A stretch of 42,083 nt of DNA from Opitutia bacterium (GTDB lineage Bacteria; Verrucomicrobiota; Verrucomicrobiia; Opitutales; JABJCN01): assembly GCA_018668635.1 (NCBI GenBank), contig JABJCN010000102.1, positions 1 through 42,083 of the forward strand, written 5' to 3'. Shown here piece after piece: positions 32,957 to 41,936 of the stretch. The notes beneath the pieces were generated by a model. That model worked only from the letters and a program-made list of their open reading frames with translations, ran no database searches and was not told where the DNA came from. Position 1 is the stretch's first letter. Every line of letters starts with the position of its first letter. The position numbers and the translations under genes are program-made.

Positions 32957-35900
32957 TTTTCTGTTCCCTGTTGCCACTCGCTGGTGACTGAGTCCAGAAA
33001 CCATCTAGGATCACTGGATCCCAATTGGTCTGGGCCTTGAAAATAGTAAATCCAGTTGTTGGTTTTCTTGCTGAATAACCATGGATAAGTGTTTGAGCTT
33101 GTCCACATCCACGCCCATTTTGAATCCCACATCCAAATATTGTCCGTTTCAGTTCCTCTGACATATACCCACCCGAGTCGCAGATGGTATATCCATCCAT
33201 TATAGTTATCCCGAAAAACCCCAAACCAACCCAGATATTTCCAGTTATCTGAGAGATGTATTGCAGACAGGCTCAGTGTGGATGGAATTGATTCACTTTT
33301 TGCGGGATTGCTGCCAATTCCATATTCGTTGGCATCACTGATGCCATCCATGTCTGAATCTGTAGTTAGATCACTGGTCCCAATGGCCTCTTCTATTTGT
33401 TCAGTTAATCCATCCTCATCACGGTCTTCGGTATTATCGTCTGTTATCTGTATGGTGAACGATTGTTCGAAGATATTACCTGTACTGTCAGTTACTCGTA
33501 TACGGATTACATGAGAGGATTGGGTCTCGAAATCAAAAGCGATATTCGTCAACAGGCTTTTCCCGCTGATTGAAAAGGATTCATTATCATCACTCCCGAT
33601 TCCTTCAACCATCGAGAATACGTGTGTGTCCTCCGTTTCCGGGTCGGAAACGGAGAGCATCCCAACAGAATAAGGGGCAATTGTATTCTCGGAAACATTA
33701 TTATTATTCATGCTAATTGCAGAAGGCGGAAGGTTCTCCGCCGCAACGTTTATTGTGAAATTCTGTTCGATGGATAGCTCCCCATCGCTTAAGGAGATAG
33801 AGATTGAATGGGTGCCAATATCTCCATCAGATGGAGTCCCTTCAAGGGTGGCGGTCCCGTCTCCATTTTCAGTTAAATTTATCCACTGGGGTAAGTTTGT
33901 ACCGGAGATAGTCAGTAGGTCTGTTGTGTCTGGATCATCCGTTAAAATAGAATAACTATAGTTTCGTCCAGACATGGCAGTTGTCACAGGAGTAGATGTG
34001 AAGATCGGTGCATCATTTGTATTTACAACTTGAATGGTAAATGTTTGCTGCACTATTTCTGATCCATCAGTAAGTGAGAGTGTTATGAGGTGAGCCCCTA
34101 CATTCTCGTTCGAGGGTGTTCCCGATAATGTCCATGTGTTCACCCCGGTTACAATAAGGCTCAGCCAACTGTCTACAATTGTAGAAGTGATAACAAGTGC
34201 ATCGTCAGGATTACTGTCTAATGCTGTGATGGTATAGGTATAATTTTCGTCTTCCGTTGCATTTATAACAGCCTCGCTGGTGAAAACGGGGGCAAAATTT
34301 GGAATATTCAGTGAGCCGGGGGTTGGGTTGCCGATTGAGGCCCCCCAATTATTTTCTGTATCGCTCCATACATATGGATCCACACGTTCCAGTGAGTTCC
34401 CCAACCCGTCCGGAGAAACTGGCCATGGGGCTTTGTCATCATAACGTACACGTTCAACAAAAACCATTGGGTAGAATGGGATTGCACCGTCAATGGGGAC
34501 TTCCAAGATATCGTTTTTTTGCAATTCCAGTGCCTCCCCTGCATTTGAAAGAGTTCCGGTCCATGGGCCAATAACCGTCACTGATTCATTTATTCCGTAT
34601 CGGGTCCGGAAGGCGGAAATCTTTGTGGAATCAGTAACGTCAAAACCAACGATCACAAGTGCGCTTTCAGCCGCGATATTATGTGCGGCATTAAAATTAA
34701 ATTCTACTGCCTTGCTCAACTTCCAGTTTGCCAGATTCAACTGACTCGAACCTGTGTTGTATAATTCAACAAACTCCAGCTCTGAAGCGTTTGCCATATC
34801 ACCAGGATTATAGTGAATTTCAGAAATTACCACAGGGTTAATCAATGGACCAGTGTTGGTTTCACCAAGGGTCTGCTCCTTCATTGGGTAAAATCGTCCC
34901 TCTGTATCTGGCCAAATACCAAAAGACACACCGTTCTCTGATGGACCAAATTCCACGTGGTCCACTATCCGAACAAGGGTTCCATCATCATTTGCCTCCA
35001 CCAGGGCGACATCATCATTATAGGCACTTGATAATGCAAAGTGGTTTGCCGCCGGTGTGCCGAGGCCGGTTTGCTGGTTCACATTAGGATTAAAATGGGA
35101 TTCACCGAATGTCAGGTAGCCACCTGCTGGGATGATGGTTCCTGCGGGAATCTGATACTTTCTGAAATTCTCGGAATCGGTTGCATTTTCAGATGTGTCA
35201 CTCAAGTACCATCCCCCAATTTCGACATTGGAACCTCCGGGATTAAAAAGTTCAATCGTATCCTGTTGTGGATAATCTGTGTGGGAAAGGACCTCTGTGA
35301 TGGCAATTTCCCCTTCGGGTTTTCCTGCAGTGCCTGGATTTCCCGCGAATTCATTACTGGAGCGCCAGTTTTCCGCATCCATTCCCCATGTGCCATTCGT
35401 TTTCTTTGATAGGGAGGAACCGATACCATCTGCACGGGTTGGCCAGTCGCCATCGTCCGAGTAGATAACTTCATCTTCGATTATAAGTGGATAGAAGCTT
35501 GATCCAGTTGTAATATTGGTCTGAAGATCCCCGGTCAGATCGCGTCTCTTTAGCTGGATTTTTTCGCTGTTGTTACTAAGGGATCCCGTCCATGGTCCCA
35601 AGATTGTAATCGAGTCATCTATTCCATATTTGGATTGGAAACCGGATAGCTTTGCCGGGTCTGCAGGATTGAAACCGCACACGAGTAGATAGCTTCCAGT
35701 TGTCAATATTGCGCCTTGTGGAAATGAGAATCCAATCGCTGTTTCCAATGTCCAGTCACTCAGGTCCTCGTTGTTGGATCCGGAGTTGTGAATTTCAATA
35801 AACTCCAGTTCGTTGGCATTGGCTTGGTCTCCTGGATTGTACATTATTTCCGTGATAACCAAAGGTCCAATACGTGGTCCACTGTTTACAGACCCCGAGG

Positions 35901-36966
35901 TAAAGCTTGTCATGGGAGTGAAAACACCATCTCCATCCGGCCAAAGACCGAAGGATTCCCCACTTTTTGTAGGGCCGAACTCCACATGATCCACCATGCG
36001 GATTAGATTCCCCGTCTCATCCACCTGGATCAGGTAGACTTGATCACCCTTTGAGCCGCTGAAACTGAATTCAGTTGCCCCTTGGGCACCCCGGTTGGGA
36101 TTCCATTCCCCATTCGGATTGAACTGGGTCTCATCAAAAGTGGCATATGCCTCTGGCGCCAGCAATGTCTCATCGGGAATCCTGTATTTTTCAAAAGTGG
36201 TCGAGTCACTCAAATACCAACCGCCAATATCAATTGTGTCTGAGGTGGGATTATAGATTTCGATGGTATCCGTAATCTCCCCGTCTGTATTAGCGAGAAT
36301 CTCGTTGATTACAACACTCTGGGATGCCTTGCCGCCGTCTCTTCCCGGATTCCCGTGGTAGTCGGCGCTTGCCCGCCAGTTGTCTCCATCTCCAAGATAT
36401 TTGTTGCGTTCTTCCACCGAGGTTAGCGTTTTGTATTTTGTCGGGTTTTTCAATTCCAAGGAACTGCCCAACCCGCTAGCCTCAACAGGCCAATCACCCT
36501 TGTCATCATATTTAAAGCTAAAGATCTCCTGCCCCAAGGCATCCTTGAGAATGATTATTTCCCCCTTGTTTCCAAGTCCTCCCGACCAGGCTCCGGCCAC
36601 GATCAGATTATCCTGATAATAGGGGGAGGATGCCGATTGATAGCGTTGCTGAAAATAACTGGACTTTTCAACGACAGTCATGAAGGCCCCGGCAGCCAAT
36701 GTAACTGAGGGAAAGGAAAAGGCCAGTCCGTCATCATTTGCATCCTTTACAAGAGAGTACCCGGATAGGTTTAAGGACTCTGTCCCAGCATTGTAGAACT
36801 CAACGAACTCGTAGTCATCAGAACCCTTTGGATTATACATGATCTCGGTGAGCACAAGGTCTGTATGCCCCAGGACTTGTCCTGCCAGTATGGTAAAAAA
36901 CAACAATATGGTTTTCTTAAGGAAACCATTCATGAATAAGCTTTGATCAGGTTGGTCTTTTGACAT
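32953..36966 (-). CDS. Very large secreted lamin-tail-domain protein with cadherin-like repeats
   Basis: Secreted protein of 1337 residues. A signal peptide (FLKKTILLFFTILAGQVLG) follows Met12, so the ATG at 36933 is an alternative start. Five lamin-tail-domain modules follow, near residues 35, 217, 370, 552 and 710, in two alternating types (EIMYNPGD and DTIEIYNP...GGWYLSD). Next come cadherin/Ig-like modules (~900-1210, with PVFTSEAVINATEDENYTYT and SLTDGSEIVQQTFTIQVVN), acidic calcium-binding repeats (DRDEDGLTEQ, DSDMDGISDANEYGIG) and a C-terminal ~95-residue tail rich in Trp and Tyr. It is the last gene after a VTC / DUF4956 / HlyD / TolC group, and may be the cargo or surface partner. 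No CotH kinase domain is seen. Confidence 0.85.
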   Translation of the reverse strand: MSKDQPDQSLFMNGFLKKTILLFFTILAGQVLGHTDLVLTEIMYNPKGSDDYEFVEFYNAGTESLNLSGYSLVKDANDDGLAFSFPSVTLAAGAFMTVVEKSSYFQQRYQSASSPYYQDNLIVAGAWSGGLGNKGEIIILKDALGQEIFSFKYDDKGDWPVEASGLGSSLELKNPTKYKTLTSVEERNKYLGDGDNWRASADYHGNPGRDGGKASQSVVINEILANTDGEITDTIEIYNPTSDTIDIGGWYLSDSTTFEKYRIPDETLLAPEAYATFDETQFNPNGEWNPNRGAQGATEFSFSGSKGDQVYLIQVDETGNLIRMVDHVEFGPTKSGESFGLWPDGDGVFTPMTSFTSGSVNSGPRIGPLVITEIMYNPGDQANANELEFIEIHNSGSNNEDLSDWTLETAIGFSFPQGAILTTGSYLLVCGFNPADPAKLSGFQSKYGIDDSITILGPWTGSLSNNSEKIQLKRRDLTGDLQTNITTGSSFYPLIIEDEVIYSDDGDWPTRADGIGSSLSKKTNGTWGMDAENWRSSNEFAGNPGTAGKPEGEIAITEVLSHTDYPQQDTIELFNPGGSNVEIGGWYLSDTSENATDSENFRKYQIPAGTIIPAGGYLTFGESHFNPNVNQQTGLGTPAANHFALSSAYNDDVALVEANDDGTLVRIVDHVEFGPSENGVSFGIWPDTEGRFYPMKEQTLGETNTGPLINPVVISEIHYNPGDMANASELEFVELYNTGSSQLNLANWKLSKAVEFNFNAAHNIAAESALVIVGFDVTDSTKISAFRTRYGINESVTVIGPWTGTLSNAGEALELQKNDILEVPIDGAIPFYPMVFVERVRYDDKAPWPVSPDGLGNSLERVDPYVWSDTENNWGASIGNPTPGSLNIPNFAPVFTSEAVINATEDENYTYTITALDSNPDDALVITSTIVDSWLSLIVTGVNTWTLSGTPSNENVGAHLITLSLTDGSEIVQQTFTIQVVNTNDAPIFTSTPVTTAMSGRNYSYSILTDDPDTTDLLTISGTNLPQWINLTENGDGTATLEGTPSDGDIGTHSISISLSDGELSIEQNFTINVAAENLPPSAISMNNNNVSENTIAPYSVGMLSVSDPETEDTHVFSMVEGIGSDDNESFSISGKSLLTNIAFDFETQSSHVIRIRVTDSTGNIFEQSFTIQITDDNTEDRDEDGLTEQIEEAIGTSDLTTDSDMDGISDANEYGIGSNPAKSESIPSTLSLSAIHLSDNWKYLGWFGVFRDNYNGWIYHLRLGWVYVRGTETDNIWMWDSKWAWMWTSSNTYPWLFSKKTNNWIYYFQGPDQLGSSDPRWFLDSVTSEWQQGTEN

Positions 36967-37112
36967 GGGCAGCTTTTTTTGTAGCTACATAATTGGGTGC
37001 GCCATCCTTCTGGAATGCAGAAGTTTGTAGGCAATATATGATATATTCAATATACTGCACACAAGGGTAGAAGGCAAGAATATCGACTGAGGCATTATTG
37101 ACTCGAACAAAC

Positions 37113-38402
37113 CTAGTTGGAAAGCAATTCCCCCAGTCTTTCACCAAGCACTGCCTCCAATTGAAGAACGGCATCCTGATAGCGATATTCATTTGAAAGT
37201 TTGGCTTCTGAAATTCGCAACAGTCCTTCCATTAAGCGGAAACGAGTCTGTGGAGGCAGAGTTGGTTCTGGGGCGCTGGCATCTTCCTTCAATGTCCTTT
37301 CCACTTCTTTTTCTATTCCATCCGAGAGATCTTTTGCTTCTTTAAGGGTCTGGGCTGTATCTTGAAGGTTTCCCAATGCCTCCACCAGTTCTACGCGGAC
37401 TAATTGACGTGCTACCTCAACCTGTGCGGCAAGGGCCTCCTGCTCTGCTTTTGCTGCGTCAACAGCCTTTCCCTTGAGGTCAAATAATGGTATGTGAATT
37501 CCCGCACGGAATCTCCAGTCTTCTTCCTCCCACCAATTGGAGGTCTCGCTATATCCTGCCTGTATGAAATTGATCCACAATCGGTTTCTTGCTACAACCT
37601 GATCCGTACGGGTTTCCGCCATTTCCGCCTGAAGTTTCATGGAGGAGACCATCGGGTTCCGGTCTGAGTATTTTTTTAACAGTGTTTCTGCTTGCAGTTC
37701 ACTGATCATTGGAAGGGGGCTTTCAAACCCGCCACCAAGCGTTGGTTTTGAGCTCGTGGGCAATCCGGTGCGGGCCAGCAAACGATTCATTCCATTTTTT
37801 TTGGTCTGCATGACAGATTCCAGTTGTCTCGCAATCTCCAGGAATTCTAACCGCACTTCCAGCACGGTGGGTAGGGTCGCCTGTCCATTGGCCAGTAACA
37901 TTTCGTAGAGAGCCTTCTTTTTCGCCACGACTTCACTTTTTTTCTCGGTATGCTGGACAAGCTTTTGTGCATGAAGTGCCTCATAGAAAAAAATTCGCGT
38001 GTCAATGACTGTGGTCCATCGCTGTCCATCCAGTTGAACCTTCGCCAGATTTATACCAAGTTCACCCTCTGTTTTTAGTGCCTTGATCACCCCGGGGTTT
38101 GGCGGACTGATTCGAATTGCATATTCCTTTCCGGTTTCTCCGGTCCAGCGCTCGTCATGGGTCAATCGCAACTCTGGACTCGGGAATAATCCGGTCGCTT
38201 CAAGCCGAGCTTCTGCGGCCCGCAACCCAGCCCGTCCGGCTGCAGTGTTGACTTGATTTTCCAATGCAAGGGAAAGCGCATTGTCCATTGTCAGAACTTG
38301 AGGGCCAACCTCCGTTGGTTCGCCATCTTTTTGTGCCCTTGCTTTTATGATCAGCAGAGTGGCTAGTAGGCACAGCGAAAAAAACCGGAAATATCTGCAC
38401 AT
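37113..38402 (-). CDS. TolC-family outer membrane channel protein
   Basis: Outer membrane efflux or secretion channel of 429 residues with an N-terminal signal peptide (FFSLCLLATLLIIKARA). The rest is mostly long helical coiled segments in two repeated halves, as in TolC-family OEPs. Typical parts are TMDNALSLALENQVN at the start, GLFPSPELRLTHDERW, and in the second half GYSETSNWWEEEDWRFRAGI leading to IHIPLFDLKGKAVDAAKAEQ. It begins three bases after the HlyD gene, giving an adaptor-channel pair. No inner-membrane pump of the RND, ABC or MFS type is adjacent. Confidence 0.9.
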   Translation of the reverse strand: MCRYFRFFSLCLLATLLIIKARAQKDGEPTEVGPQVLTMDNALSLALENQVNTAAGRAGLRAAEARLEATGLFPSPELRLTHDERWTGETGKEYAIRISPPNPGVIKALKTEGELGINLAKVQLDGQRWTTVIDTRIFFYEALHAQKLVQHTEKKSEVVAKKKALYEMLLANGQATLPTVLEVRLEFLEIARQLESVMQTKKNGMNRLLARTGLPTSSKPTLGGGFESPLPMISELQAETLLKKYSDRNPMVSSMKLQAEMAETRTDQVVARNRLWINFIQAGYSETSNWWEEEDWRFRAGIHIPLFDLKGKAVDAAKAEQEALAAQVEVARQLVRVELVEALGNLQDTAQTLKEAKDLSDGIEKEVERTLKEDASAPEPTLPPQTRFRLMEGLLRISEAKLSNEYRYQDAVLQLEAVLGERLGELLSN

Positions 38403-38405
38403 GGC

Positions 38406-39533
38406 TCAGATTTGCTTGAGAAGATCCAGTAGGGATTTTGGTTTCACTCGAATTACCACGCTTTCACCATGTAACAGTTGGTCGATACGATCCTGTGGTT
38501 GGCCTGCCTTTGGGCGCAGGAGTATAACCCGTCCACGAATGATGCCATTTGGCAGGGCGCTTGCCTGATCGGGTACAGTCACCATGTGCGGGGTCACCGA
38601 AACCACCTCCATCCTGACCACTGCATCCGGTGCAATGATGGGATACACTGTGGCCTCTGATCCAGCTTTTGCATAATGGGCAAATTTTTCAGGCAGAAGT
38701 CCTTGAACCGTCTTGGTTGAGTTGCCTTCTGCATCCTGCTCTTCGATGATGAGTTTAAGGATTGCCGTGCCACCGGCTACGACTTCACCGCGCTGATGGA
38801 AAATTTGGTTAACAGTCCCATCGTTTGCTGCCCGCAGGGTGTATTGTGCCTTCCGTTTAAACAGGTAGTCAAGTCTCTCACTGGTTGAATCGAGAGAGTT
38901 CTTACCATTCTTTGAAGACTCAACTTCTTGTGCCTTTTTACTCAGGGACTCCGCCTTGGCCAAGTCCTTGCGGTATCCACTGAGTACCTTGGGATATTCG
39001 GTAAGGTTCCTGTTCAGTATGGCCACCCGGGCCTTTTGTCGGATCACGGTCTCTCGATCAATCAGCTTTTGTGACAGTAGTGCCTCAAGACGTTCCAGCT
39101 CGACCTTGAGTACTTCCAGTTCCGCCTGATCCTGGGATTGCACAAGCATTGTCTCCTGTATGTCGGCCCGTATCCCTTGCACCATGGAGGTGAAGCGGCG
39201 TTCTCGTTCAAGTTGTTCAATGATGATCGTTTGGTGCAAGGCCTCAATCTCTTCATCGAGCAGGCTCGTGTCCATTTGAACCAGTGGATCGCCCTTCTTT
39301 ACCCTTGTGTCCACAACCGTGAAAACATGAGCCACCTTTCCGTTATCCATGCTGGCCACAGACTCCATCTTGTAGTCGACGACACCATTCAGCTGGTCAT
39401 AACTACCACCGGTGGTGAAGAGCCATACAATCAATCCACAGACCGCAACCCAGACCAGAAACGGCCAGGCGCGAACCATAGGGGAACTGCCGCTATGTTT
39501 TACATGTGGGATATTGGGAGTTTCGTGTGACAT
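38406..39533 (-). CDS. HlyD-type membrane fusion (adaptor) protein
   Basis: Periplasmic adaptor anchored by one N-terminal helix (WPFLVWVAVCGLIVWLF). Barrel-sandwich (lipoyl-like) halves appear as ASMDNGKVAHVFTVVDTRVK / KGDPLVQMDTSLL and, after a long helical hairpin (~85-215), AANDGTVNQIFHQRGEVVAG. The C-terminal part is a beta-barrel domain ending VIRVKPKSLLDLLK. 375 residues is typical. In other systems it links an inner-membrane transporter to a TolC channel; here the inner-membrane neighbour is the DUF4956 protein, five bases upstream. Confidence 0.9.
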   Translation of the reverse strand: MSHETPNIPHVKHSGSSPMVRAWPFLVWVAVCGLIVWLFTTGGSYDQLNGVVDYKMESVASMDNGKVAHVFTVVDTRVKKGDPLVQMDTSLLDEEIEALHQTIIIEQLERERRFTSMVQGIRADIQETMLVQSQDQAELEVLKVELERLEALLSQKLIDRETVIRQKARVAILNRNLTEYPKVLSGYRKDLAKAESLSKKAQEVESSKNGKNSLDSTSERLDYLFKRKAQYTLRAANDGTVNQIFHQRGEVVAGGTAILKLIIEEQDAEGNSTKTVQGLLPEKFAHYAKAGSEATVYPIIAPDAVVRMEVVSVTPHMVTVPDQASALPNGIIRGRVILLRPKAGQPQDRIDQLLHGESVVIRVKPKSLLDLLKQI

Positions 39534-39538
39534 GCCCT

Positions 39539-40225
39539 TTATATTTCCACTGTTGAACGTTGCATCACCATACTGACCTCTTCAACGCCATTGAGTGATT
39601 CAAGACCGGCTACCAGTTCTGTCCGGCCTGAAGGATCCAGCAACCGCACTTGGTACGAATACTCCATGGCTCCACCCTGGATTGCTTCCCTCATTGCCAC
39701 CATGCTGGTGGACGAGGTGTATTGACTGAATAAATCCTGCACCTGGGCAATGTTGTCCCGATGTTCCTCCACCAGGATAAATCGCACCAGTCCCTCAAAG
39801 TTGCGTCTTGAGGCAAATGGGGCAAAATATAAAAACTCTGCAACCAGACAGAAATAAATCGGCCCAATAACCGCCACGCCAAAAACTTGGGCTCCGGCTC
39901 CAATTCCCGACGCCAGTGAGGCAAACAGGAAGATGATATCCCGTGGATCCCTGATTGGTGTTCGAAAACGAATCAATGCCAATGCCCCCAGGATACCCAG
40001 TCCACGCGCCAGGTTATTCCCAATTGCAATGATCATGATACAGCTGACGATCGCTGCCAATACCAGAGACTGGACGAACGACCGGGAGTAGGAGAACCCG
40101 CCATGCGTATGCCGGTAGGTCCATGCCAGTACCATTGCCATGACGAAACTGATGTTCAGTGACAACAGGATTTCCAGTACATTGTAAGCCCGTGCCGGGC
40201 CAATTGCGTTAATAATCGGAGCCAT
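39539..40225 (-). CDS. DUF4956 integral membrane protein
   Basis: Inner-membrane protein with about four or five helices in its first ~150 residues and a soluble C-terminal domain of ~85 residues. The segment NNLARGLGILGALALIRFRTPIRDPRDIIFLFASLASGIG is summarised by its core LGALALIRFRTPIRDPRD, characteristic of the DUF4956 family. The C-terminal domain (YQVRLLDPSGRTELVAGLES, then LNGVEEVSMV) looks like an ACT-like ferredoxin fold. I chose the ATG at 40225, which overlaps the VTC gene end by 17 bases; a TTG at 40285 is in frame. DUF4956 genes commonly accompany VTC genes; function is unknown. Confidence 0.87.
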   Translation of the reverse strand: MAPIINAIGPARAYNVLEILLSLNISFVMAMVLAWTYRHTHGGFSYSRSFVQSLVLAAIVSCIMIIAIGNNLARGLGILGALALIRFRTPIRDPRDIIFLFASLASGIGAGAQVFGVAVIGPIYFCLVAEFLYFAPFASRRNFEGLVRFILVEEHRDNIAQVQDLFSQYTSSTSMVAMREAIQGGAMEYSYQVRLLDPSGRTELVAGLESLNGVEEVSMVMQRSTVEI

Positions 40226-41072
40226 CTTCGTAGGTGCAGTTTTCGGAAGAGACGGAATATTGCCGTCCCGTAAAAATAGATTCAAGCCTCATTGCTGCAG
40301 AATATTTACAAAATCCTGTGCGGACCAGGTTGAACCGCTCTATCAGTTCAGCCATCCAGCAGGGCAATTCCGCGCCGGATTTCAGTTCCAGGATATATCC
40401 AGGAAACTCCCTCCGCAGGCTTGCCTGGGTATCCAGCGCATACCAGCGCTTTTCCTGATGTGGAAAATCCCAGCTTCCCTTTGCGGGGCGATAAGTAATT
40501 GATCGGTCCAGAGTCACCCGGGAGTAACTTTCACTCGTGCCTTTATAGGATTCCCGTATGTAGCGGATAAAAATGGTCGGCCGGGCCCCGATCTCGTTTA
40601 CCAACCGTACGAATTCCAGATAGTTCAGACTCTCGGATTCAGTCTTGAATGGGATGAGTGTTGTCGGTCGAACAATATTTTCACGGGAGTAGCCAGATGG
40701 CTGCAGGATTGCACGACTCTTTAGAATCATGGTGTTCACCTTGCGTTTGATCTCCAGAAAATATGGACACTTCCCATCCGTCCCGTATGTCCGTATCCGC
40801 AATTTAAACCGGCTGTAGGCCTTACGTTCCTTGGCGTAGTGCAGGGCGGCATTTGTCGAGTCCAGTTGCAGGGTGGTCACGATATATTCCGGAATTTCGC
40901 CGATCCCGTTGGAGTCCCGATTGACGAAAGGCTGAATAAAGTCCCGGATTGCTGGGACAATATTTGGGTCAACCACATACTTCAATTCATAGCGATCAAT
41001 CTGGGTGTCCTTTTGGGCATCCGGTTCAATAGCGGAATTTTTTTTGGTTCTGGGTATTTCAGCGGCGAGCAT
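40209..41072 (-). CDS. VTC-domain protein (polyphosphate-polymerase-like tunnel fold)
   Basis: Cytoplasmic protein related to the catalytic domain of yeast Vtc4, which makes polyphosphate from ATP. The family's tunnel-lining basic strands can be seen in order: RYELKYVV, FKLRIRTYG, YFLEIKRKVN, TIFIRYIRESY, VTLDRSITYRP, YILELKSGAELPCWM and FCKYSAAMRLES. The acidic and basic residues expected at the metal and phosphate sites are kept. I start at the ATG at 41072 because the preceding 19 residues of the frame are hydrophobic and not family-like. It heads the run VTC > DUF4956 > HlyD > TolC > lamin-tail protein. Whether bacterial members make polyphosphate or another product is not settled. Confidence 0.88.
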   Translation of the reverse strand: MLAAEIPRTKKNSAIEPDAQKDTQIDRYELKYVVDPNIVPAIRDFIQPFVNRDSNGIGEIPEYIVTTLQLDSTNAALHYAKERKAYSRFKLRIRTYGTDGKCPYFLEIKRKVNTMILKSRAILQPSGYSRENIVRPTTLIPFKTESESLNYLEFVRLVNEIGARPTIFIRYIRESYKGTSESYSRVTLDRSITYRPAKGSWDFPHQEKRWYALDTQASLRREFPGYILELKSGAELPCWMAELIERFNLVRTGFCKYSAAMRLESIFTGRQYSVSSENCTYEDGSDY

Positions 41073-41336
41073 CAAGATTTGCCTGCCACACAGGCGGTAC
41101 AGGGAAAATGTAACCCATAGGGTTTTCACCTATGGAAATAAGAAATTTATTATTCAGCCATTGCCATGAATTGCAATCTCAGATTTACCCTACCAGAGCG
41201 GTTTTTCTGTGTCTATCTCGTAGTCCTTGTCCCATGTCTCCTGATCCGCCGCCGTTGCCGTGAACGCAAATCATCGCAACAAGCAAAGCCAAATTAAACA
41301 ATTGGATTTCACCGTGACGTACGACACCGCGGCGGG

Positions 41337-41663
41337 TTAGAAACGCTTAGAGGTGACGAACTCACCATTTTTCCAGACTACTTTTTCCTCCTTTGATCCG
41401 TCCTCGTGGTAATGAATCCACGTGCCATGCTCCTTGCCCTTCACGTAGGGTGCTTCCCAGCGCTTGGTTCCGTCCATACGGAATTGAATCTCTGTGCCAT
41501 GGCGCCTGCCGTTTACGTAGGCAACTTTTGACATTATTGATCCGTTCGGGTAGAATCCGGTCTGCGTACCATGCTCCTGACCATTTAGGTAGGGGGTTTC
41601 CAACCATTTTGATCCATTCTTATAGAGTTCAATGTGAGTTTTGGTTAGATTTTCGTTGTTCAT
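41337..41663 (-). CDS. MORN-repeat protein
   Basis: A 108-residue protein made of four or five MORN-type repeats of about 23 residues, each with the pattern GxxHGxxxxFxxNG: YLNGQEHGTQTGFYPNGS, YVNGRRHGTEIQFRMDGT, YVKGKEHGTWIHYHEDGS and a last partial VVWKNGEFV. No signal peptide is seen. Related bacterial proteins (YwqK-like) are sometimes antitoxins or membrane-associated scaffolds. The ATG at 41663 is preferred to an in-frame TTG at 41672. It stands alone in the same orientation as the VTC run, 264 bases before it. Confidence 0.8.
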   Translation of the reverse strand: MNNENLTKTHIELYKNGSKWLETPYLNGQEHGTQTGFYPNGSIMSKVAYVNGRRHGTEIQFRMDGTKRWEAPYVKGKEHGTWIHYHEDGSKEEKVVWKNGEFVTSKRF

Positions 41664-41936
41664 GTTTATCAAAGAAATCGAACAGATCGCTGTAGCGGAC
41701 CACTTCTATTGGGGATTCTGCTGCACTTGCTCCACTCGGGGGGAGGGGGCAGGATTTTTTGGAGTATCCTTGGGTGTATTCCTGCACCAACAATTCATGG
41801 TACTATCTGATGCCGTCAAATTCAGGACTGTACGCTTGGAACAAGAATATCACAGGTGACTGGTTCAACGTGGCAGCCAACTGATGAAGGATTGACCAGC
41901 CGATAGTCGTTTTTTGCCAATGGACGCATCAAAGGA

